From Paraphaeosphaeria minitans (Eukaryota > Ascomycota > Dothideomycetes > Pleosporales > Didymosphaeriaceae), in assembly GCA_015832175.1 (NCBI GenBank), contig WJXW01000009.1, positions 2,108,001 through 2,172,000 on the forward strand: a DNA stretch of 64,000 nucleotides, written 5' to 3'. Made by a program: the position numbers and the translations under genes. The first letter of the stretch is position 1, and each line of letters starts with the position of its first letter. The notes under the pieces were generated by a model. The model was not told the origin of the DNA, made no database searches, and worked only from the letters and a program-made list of their open reading frames with translations. Below, one piece after another: positions 58,010 to 64,000 of the stretch.

Positions 58010-58979
58010 GGCTGGGTGCCGCGGTAGGGCTACTGGCGGCGGTGGATGCTCGCAGCGCAGCCAACAGCACCGCGTCTGGACGGCAGCGAGGAGTCTCAAT
58101 TCTCAGGGCAGCGAGGAATCTCAGTTCGCAGTTCTCAGTTCTTAGGGCAGCAACTTGGCCGTCGACGGCATGTGTAGGGAAAAGGGCAGTGGCGTCTGTC
58201 TCAGCACAGACTCGGGCTTCGAGGTAACGGGTAATGTGCTTGCGTATGGGACGTCGGCGAGGAATGCAGCGAAGAAAAAAGGGCGAGACGGCGGATTGGA
58301 GTGCTCGAGCGACGATTGTATGGCTTGAGCGACGTTCGTATGTGTCGGGTCGGTGCTGTGCAGCTGGTCTCGATCTAGCGGGCGCTGCGCCTGCTTCGTC
58401 ACGGTGCCTAGGCGCGCTGCCAATAGCGGAGTGGACAGTGGCAGAGTGGACGGTGGCAGAGTGGACGGTGGCAGAGTGGACGGTGGCAGAGTGGACGGTG
58501 GCAGAGTGGACGGTAGCAAAATGCACGGTAGCAGAGTGCGCGTGGCAGAGTGGGTGGTAGCAAGAGACGCAGTAGCAGAGTGCGCGGTGACAGTGGGCGG
58601 TAGATGGCAGAGTAGGCAGTGGCAGAGGGGGCGGTAGCAGGAGACGTCGTAAATGTTTGATTTGCAGGTGTGCGGATGCAATGCGATGCGATGCTAAACA
58701 AACAAGCGATTTATGTGGGTATAGCAACGGCACGTAGGGGTAGAGAAGTGGGCAGGGTGAGGTTGGCACTGTGTTGTTTGGAAGTTCCGCATCGTCCAAG
58801 CCCCTGCAGCAACCCAACCCAACGCCATCCCAAGTCGTCACCACCGCCCGCTCACCAAAAAAACGCCCATCCATCAAGCCGTAGTCTACCATCCACCACC
58901 CCAAACCAGGCACAACTCGCACCCTCGCAAAAAAAAAAAACGGCCATCGACGAGGCGGAAATCATTCCCCACCCCGAGC
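58010..58979. promoter_or_regulatory. Divergent region between the NIPA-type gene and COG4, with a 15-bp repeat
   Basis: These 970 bases separate two diverging starts. They contain the 15-bp array near 58.45 kb. The long minus-strand open frame here arises from that array and from GC-rich sequence; I do not call it a gene. A run of ten or more A residues lies about 45 bases before the COG4 ATG. Confidence 0.45.
58430..58545. repeat. 15-bp tandem repeat, about 6 copies plus degenerate flanks
   Basis: Units of GCAGAGTGGACGGTG repeat about five to six times, nearly perfect, then decay rightwards into GTAGCAGAGTGC-like copies as far as about 58640. Confidence 0.9.
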
Positions 58980-61341
58980 ATGGAAAAGGACGTCTACGCG
59001 GCGACGTCGGTCGCTGAGATGCACGCCGCGCTCGCGGAACTGCACCAGCACGAAGCCCATGTCACGCAGCGCCTCAACGCCCTCATCGCCTCGCAAAAGG
59101 ACCTCTCCCGTGAGCTCGGCCGCCTCGACCTGCTGCGCGCCCACCTCGGCACCCACGTCGTCAACACGCGCGCCGTCAGCCACGCCATGCTCTCCGACGC
59201 CGCCTCCACCGCGAACCGCCTCTCGACCGCCGTGAAGCGCCTGGATCACGAGCAGTCCAACGTCAAGGCCACCCTCGACGTCGTGGAGCAGGTCGCCGAG
59301 CTCAAGGCATGTGTGCTGGGCGTCCACGGCTCCATGGGCGCCCCGCAGGACTGGGAGACGGCCGCCGCCTATCTCAACCGCGCATCCAACCTACCCGACC
59401 ATGTCATAGACGGCAGCTTTGCAGAACAGATAGTCCCCACGGCAGAGGTGCCCGACCCTCCACGCCAGACGCTCCATGCCGCTGCCGAGTCGCTGTGCGG
59501 CCTCTTCCTGCGCGAGTTCGAAAAGGCTGCCACCGATGCCGATGGCTCGCGCGTCACGAGATTCTTCAAGCTGTTCCCCTTGATTGGCCGGACAGACACG
59601 GGACTCGATGCGTACGGCCGCTATGTGTGCCAGGGCGTTGCTGCGAGAGCCCGCACAAACTTCAACCACGCCCCGCTGGCCCAGCGACAGGAGACGTATT
59701 TCTACGCTCACGCTCTCACCAAGCTGTTTGAGCACATCGCCCAGATTGTAGACGCCCACGAGCCGCTCGTAGAGCGCCATTACGGCCCAAAAATGATGGC
59801 AAAGGTCATTGAGCGCCTGCAGCTCGAGGCTGATGTCCAAGGGGGCATCGTTCTAGACACCTGGCACGACGAGCGCGCCATCGACCGTAAACTGACTGAC
59901 ATCAAATCATATGCCTTTTCGTTCCTATTGCAGAGCTTCAAACCCGCCAGCCGACCGCCCCGGTCCACATCACCAGCTAATGTAGCTCCACGTACTAGCG
60001 AAGATGAAGCCGTCGACATGAAGGAGGTCGATGGCCTACTCGCAGAGGCCGCCCTGATGCTTGGCCGCTGGGCTCTCTACGCCCGCTTCATCTCCGACAA
60101 GTGCGCAGTATGTTGTTCTTTTCCTCGCCGTGCCATCTTTCTCACGTCTCTAGCCATCCCAGCCTGAAGATCGCATCGACCATGGTCTCGTGATGCCCCA
60201 ATTCCTGGCCACCAGCAACCTCTACCGAAAGGTCTCCAGCCACCTGATCGAGCCCTTCAACTTCATGACCACCTTCTTCTTCAGACGGTCCGTAGAGAAG
60301 GCCTTCCAGATGGACCAGTCGCCCACGGGCCTCAACCTCAACCCTGCCAAGCCCCTCAGCGCTGAACCGCCCTTCATTACTACTGCCGTCGACACCGTCA
60401 TGTACATCCTGAACCAAGTGCTGCAGCGCGCATTAGCGACCTCCCAACGCGACGTCATCGCCAACGTCGTTCCTACCGTCGGCAGCCTCCTGGGAACCGA
60501 CTTCATCGGCATGATCCAGCGCAAGATGCGTGACGAGAGCTACCCCCGCCCCATCATCCAAGGCGGCCTCCCCCCAGAAGACAAAGTCATCGCCTTCCTC
60601 GTCCTCATCAACAACCTCGACGTCTCCAACGATTACATCAAGCGCATCGTCGAGCAGCAGCTTGGCGGCCCTCCTTCCGACTCCTCAAACTCGTCCCTCG
60701 AAAACCTCTTCCCCTTTGGTCACGATGCAAAATTCGTAGAAACAAAGCTGAAGAATCTCGAGCACTCTTTCGCTGTCAACAGCGGCGAGCTGCTCAATGA
60801 CGGTATCCAGGTCGCTTTTCACACCGTCCTGAAGCCCCGTGTCCGGCCCATCCTCGCCGAAGCCTTCCGCGATATAAACTATCGCCCCTCGGAGGACGAG
60901 GCCAACGACGAAGATGGAGAGGAAGACGACGTAGACCTGGTAAAGTCGCGCTTCGACCGTGGCTGGGGTGCCCTGATCCGACCCATCAAGCGCGTTCTCA
61001 CCACCGCCAATTCCGACCGACTCCTCTCCATCGCGCTAACATACCTAGCCAGCGCACTGGAAAAGCGAATCAAAGGACAGCACGGGCTAGTCAACGAGCT
61101 AGGGGCTGTGCGTCTCGAGCGCGATATTTCGGGCATCGTGACTGCGGCGGTGGGAGGCGGTAAGTATGCGCTACGCGACGCCTTCACAAAATGCACGCAG
61201 ATGACGCTGATCATGAACATGGAGGACGACGAGTGGGAGGAGGTGTGCGCTGAAGACACGGGCGACTCGGGCATCGCGTGGGTCTTGACCGCCGACGAGA
61301 GGAGCTTTGCGAGGAGCATTGTTATCAAGGGGCCGCGGTGA
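58980..61341 (+). CDS. COG4: Conserved oligomeric Golgi complex subunit 4
   Basis: Exons are 58980..60107 and 60154..61341, 771 residues. A second in-frame acceptor at 60162 would remove three residues; both give a sensible junction. The N-terminal coiled-coil region includes LGTHVVNTRAVSHAMLSDAA and VKRLDHEQSNVKATLDVVEQ, continuing through ELKACVLGVHGSM to DWETAAAYLNRASNLP. The C-terminal part has SHLIEPFNFMTTFFFRRSVE and NDYIKRIVEQQLGG, and ends in the CTQMTLIMNMEDDEWEEVC region. COG4 belongs to lobe A of the COG tether, which handles retrograde vesicles within the Golgi and contacts the SNARE regulator Sly1. Confidence 0.93.
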
Positions 61342-61557
61342 AACGATAGTACGAACAAAATTGCATAGAATCGGCCTCGTCATGACGAGCTCCCGAGTTA
61401 GGACACTACCACATTCACATCACTATCAGATGCAGCCATGACCAGACTCAACCCCCAGAGACGCCACCTACCACGCACTCCCAAACCCAGCCCCCAATCC
61501 TCGGGAGGGAGAAGGTGCACGCGGAGCACTCTCGAGCCCAGCCAGGACTGGTCTCGC

Positions 61558-63198
61558 TCACTGGAAGCCCATCCTCAGGATCCAGGGCTTGCGACGCTCG
61601 AGATGGAGGATGGCTTGCCCGAAGAGACCGTTGGCCCAGCTGAACCACTGCCGACTCCACACCCCGGGCGTGTGTGCGTGCACGCTCTCGTGCACGAGGC
61701 CGTAGCCGTCGGTGGACTGCAGCAGCCACCGCAGGTTCGTGACGATTTCGTCGTCGTCGTCGGATGTGAGCACGGCCATGATGTTGGCCATGGGCCACGC
61801 GCGCCCGGGGAGCGTGTGCATGCTGCCCACGCCCGCAATCACAGGGCCCCACGCGTAGTACGGATTGTCCCTGCTCAGGACCTTCCTGCGCGTGTTCAGG
61901 TAGACGGGGTCGGTCGCCGAGGTGTAGTTGAGGAAGGGGGCGGAGAGCAGCGACGGGATGTTGGGGTCGTCCATGAGGATGGCGGATCCATAGCCGTCGA
62001 TTTCGTAGGCGAATATATCGCCGTGCTGGGCGTCGCGCACGACGGCGTGGGTGGCGATGGCGGTGGTGATGGTCGCGGACATGGTGTGCATCCAGGCCGT
62101 GAGGTTGGCCTCCGGGGGCTGGACGGCGGCCATCATGGCCGCCGAGGCGTTGAGCGCCACCGCGTACATCATGTTGCTCGGGATCAAGTACTGGTAGATG
62201 CAACTATCGTCGCTCGGGCGCTGGAAGCTGCGCACCAGCCCGACGGCGCGGTGCGGACTGCCGTTGCATTCGTTGATGGGCGTGCCGCCGTAGGGCGCGC
62301 AGTACGTGTACGGCGTGTGCTGCCAGTTGCCTGCGTCGTCGTAGCTGCCCATGGTCATCGCCTGCGTGATCTCGAGCACTTTCTCGACGGCGCCGACCCA
62401 GGCGTGTCTCGCGAAGAAGGCAACGTCGCCCGTCATCCGCGCGTAGTCGGCCGAGAGCTGCAGGAAGGAGGCTACGCTGTCGAGCTCCCACTGGCAGCTG
62501 AAGACGGCCATGTAGTCGTAGGGCGGGGATATGCTGTCGCTGTTTGCCGAGCTTTTCCTCATGATTTTGCTTTCCGTGGGCGCTTGGAAGGCGTTGCAGA
62601 AGGGGTCGCCGAGGATGTAGCGGGCTTGGAGGTTGATTGCGCCGCGGAAGAGGGAGGCCAGAGTGCCTTTGTCAGGGGAGGCGCGCAGGACGGAGGTGTA
62701 GGCTTGGAGTTGGTTTGCGCTGTCGCGGAGCCACATGGCCTCTATATCACCCGTGATGACAAAGGACAGCTCCTCTTCCTCTTCCTGCTCCAGTTTCTTC
62801 ACTTCTTCTGGGGTCAGTTGATGTTTATGGGACGCATCCCAGGTGGTTGTTTCATTCATCACGGGATCCAGCTCCACGATCACGCTCTTATTCGCGACCC
62901 CCGTCCACGCAATCGTCGTGTCCAGCGTCGACGGCCACGTATTCTCGAACAACCTGAACAAGTCCGGATCCACAATTACCTTCCTCAGCCGCTCAATCGT
63001 GTCCTCGACTTCCCGGCTCTTGAACGTGCGGCACGGCGGGATGGGCCGCATAGACGCCAATTGCCATTTGCCCTCCGACAAGGGGGGATGCTTGTGATAG
63101 GCGTAATTGGTGTAGATTGGGCATTGTGAGTAGGCAGGCTGGAAGACAGTGGAAGTCAGGGCGAGGAGAAGTAGGGGACCAGGTAGCGGGATCCACAT
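61558..63198 (-). CDS. GH125 exo-alpha-1,6-mannosidase, Mug157-type
   Basis: A single exon of 546 residues. A signal peptide (MWIPLPGPLLLLALTSTVFQ) is followed by the GH125/DUF1237 core. Visible motifs are ARYILGDPFCNAFQAP, ITGDIEAMWLRDSANQLQAY, FSCQWELDSVASFLQLSADY, AYEIDGYGSAILMDDPNIPS and YYAWGPVIAGVGSMHT. The end contains FSWANGLFGQAILHLER. Bacterial members release alpha-1,6-linked mannose. Fission yeast mug157 is up-regulated in meiosis. Several Asn-X-Ser/Thr sites fit the secretory pathway. The gene converges on COG4 with a 216-base gap. The opposite strand is also open for 563 codons, a by-product of GC-rich third positions. Confidence 0.96.
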   Translation of the reverse strand: MWIPLPGPLLLLALTSTVFQPAYSQCPIYTNYAYHKHPPLSEGKWQLASMRPIPPCRTFKSREVEDTIERLRKVIVDPDLFRLFENTWPSTLDTTIAWTGVANKSVIVELDPVMNETTTWDASHKHQLTPEEVKKLEQEEEEELSFVITGDIEAMWLRDSANQLQAYTSVLRASPDKGTLASLFRGAINLQARYILGDPFCNAFQAPTESKIMRKSSANSDSISPPYDYMAVFSCQWELDSVASFLQLSADYARMTGDVAFFARHAWVGAVEKVLEITQAMTMGSYDDAGNWQHTPYTYCAPYGGTPINECNGSPHRAVGLVRSFQRPSDDSCIYQYLIPSNMMYAVALNASAAMMAAVQPPEANLTAWMHTMSATITTAIATHAVVRDAQHGDIFAYEIDGYGSAILMDDPNIPSLLSAPFLNYTSATDPVYLNTRRKVLSRDNPYYAWGPVIAGVGSMHTLPGRAWPMANIMAVLTSDDDDEIVTNLRWLLQSTDGYGLVHESVHAHTPGVWSRQWFSWANGLFGQAILHLERRKPWILRMGFQ

Positions 63199-64000
63199 TT
63201 TGGTCCGGGATAGTGCCGGATCTCTGGTTTGGGTTACCGAAGGGGCATTGTTGGACTGATGGGGCGTGAGGACTGTGGTTTAACGGAGAGGCTGGGTCGA
63301 TGCTATAGCACCGTCGTGAGATGAGATCTCGTGCTGGTGCACAGAGTGCAAGGTGGCTTGATGCTGCCAAGGCCGGACCGGGTTTGGTGGACGCTGGTGG
63401 TGAATATCCCAACGCGCTAGGGAAGGGGGAAACGGTCGCAAAAGAGGGCGAACGACGTATTATCAGCACGCAGAGGATAGCATGCTAGCAAAGACCAGAT
63501 GGGATAGATCGTGTGAAGTCAAACGCACCCAGATTGCATTCCTTCTCGGCTTGGCTTCTCCAGGGATATATTGACTGCCAAGACTCTCGGATCCTTCTCT
63601 CGGGTCCTTGCCTCATATCCGGTGCCAGGCACTGAAGCCTCACCGAATACCCTTTCCGACGTCCCATAGCATGGTTTAGGGGCTGATAGAGCGTTAAAAG
63701 AGTCCAATGGTGATTGAGAAGGGAGCGCGATCATGTTGTTTCGAGTATAGGCTGATTCAAAGCAGGGACGACTTAATACCTAGGTAGAGGGACTTTGCAC
63801 GGCCATGTGAACTCGTGAATGAGGAAAACAGTGAGCTTCGGATTACGAGCCATTGGAATTCCAGACGTTGTCTGGCTTGTGCTGTCGTGAAAGTGCAGTG
63901 AGAAGAGAACCTACAACAAAAGCGGCAAGGGTGCTTGGCAAACCTAGCCCCTTAGGTAGGTACCTAATACCTAAGTCTTCGGAACTTGTTTTTCCGTCTC
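63199..64000. other. Region upstream of the GH125 gene, no gene recognised
   Basis: About 800 bases to the window edge. Short frames show no motif. The last 50 bases contain overlapping TAGGTA and TACCTAA motifs. Confidence 0.45.

Noticed and set aside
57912..58922. 336-codon minus-strand open frame upstream of the NIPA-type gene
   Set aside because: Its sequence is mainly translated 15-bp repeat (His-Ser-Ala-Thr-Val runs) and it overlaps the NIPA-type start. No domain is visible.
61438..63129. 563-codon open frame on the plus strand
   Set aside because: It is fully antisense to the GH125 gene, has no known motif, and its Val/Gly/Arg/His-rich composition is the shadow of a GC-rich gene.

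Overview
This window looks like nuclear DNA of a filamentous ascomycete (Pezizomycotina), probably a Dothideomycete. Genes are intron-rich, introns are about 45-130 bases with GT..AG ends and CTAAC/CTGAC-like branch points, and the gene set is fungal: eisosome protein, GH71 and GH125 enzymes, CAP20-type perilipin, large secreted catalase, GPI-anchored cell-surface protein, INP1. The class assignment is an inference. It rests partly on the many TACCTA/TAGGTA motifs between genes, which I associate with Pleosporales-like genomes from memory. I rebuilt 24 protein-coding genes exon by exon and two tRNA genes. Exon sums are multiples of three in every case, and most junctions restore known family motifs.

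Layout. 0-5 kb: tRNA-Ser(AGA), a PIG3-type quinone oxidoreductase (-) and a Dal5-type MFS permease (+). 5-13 kb: a sparse, repeat-rich stretch with one two-finger C2H2 regulator (-). The rest holds a 19-bp minisatellite, a long CCTA array, GGTGCT and CGACTG arrays and a MITE-like inverted repeat. 13-19 kb: formamidase (-), a multi-pass membrane protein resembling UsgS (-), INP1 (+) and tRNA-Ile(AAU) (-). 20-28 kb: a homeobox plus zinc-finger regulator (+), SEC24 (-) and a PIL1/LSP1-type eisosome BAR protein (-). 28-30 kb: intergenic DNA with a 21-bp repeat. 30-40 kb: secreted catalase (+), EG45/expansin-like secreted protein (+), F-box-like protein (-), atypical thioredoxin (+) and CAP20-like lipid-droplet protein (+). 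40-49 kb: RPL27 (-) back to back with SOF1 (+), an alpha/beta hydrolase (+), GH71 alpha-1,3-glucanase (+) and the PC4/SUB1 coactivator (-). 49-64 kb: a 1,123-residue GPI-anchored protein with an acidic repeat stalk (-), a NIPA-type magnesium transporter (-), COG4 (+) and a GH125 Mug157-type mannosidase (-).

How the genes relate. There is no clear metabolic cluster. Housekeeping genes (SEC24, COG4, RPL27, SOF1, SUB1, INP1) are mixed with secreted or surface genes (catalase, EG45-like, GH71, GPI protein). SEC24 and COG4 both serve the secretory pathway but lie 33 kb apart and are probably not co-regulated. Two loose groupings may mean something: a permease, regulator and formamidase neighbourhood at 2.8-14.7 kb, and the divergent RPL27/SOF1 pair, both ribosome genes. 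I saw no intact transposon coding region, CRISPR array, secondary-metabolite backbone gene or convincingly new multi-gene system. The least explained material is the repeats and the inverted-repeat element at 12.5 kb.
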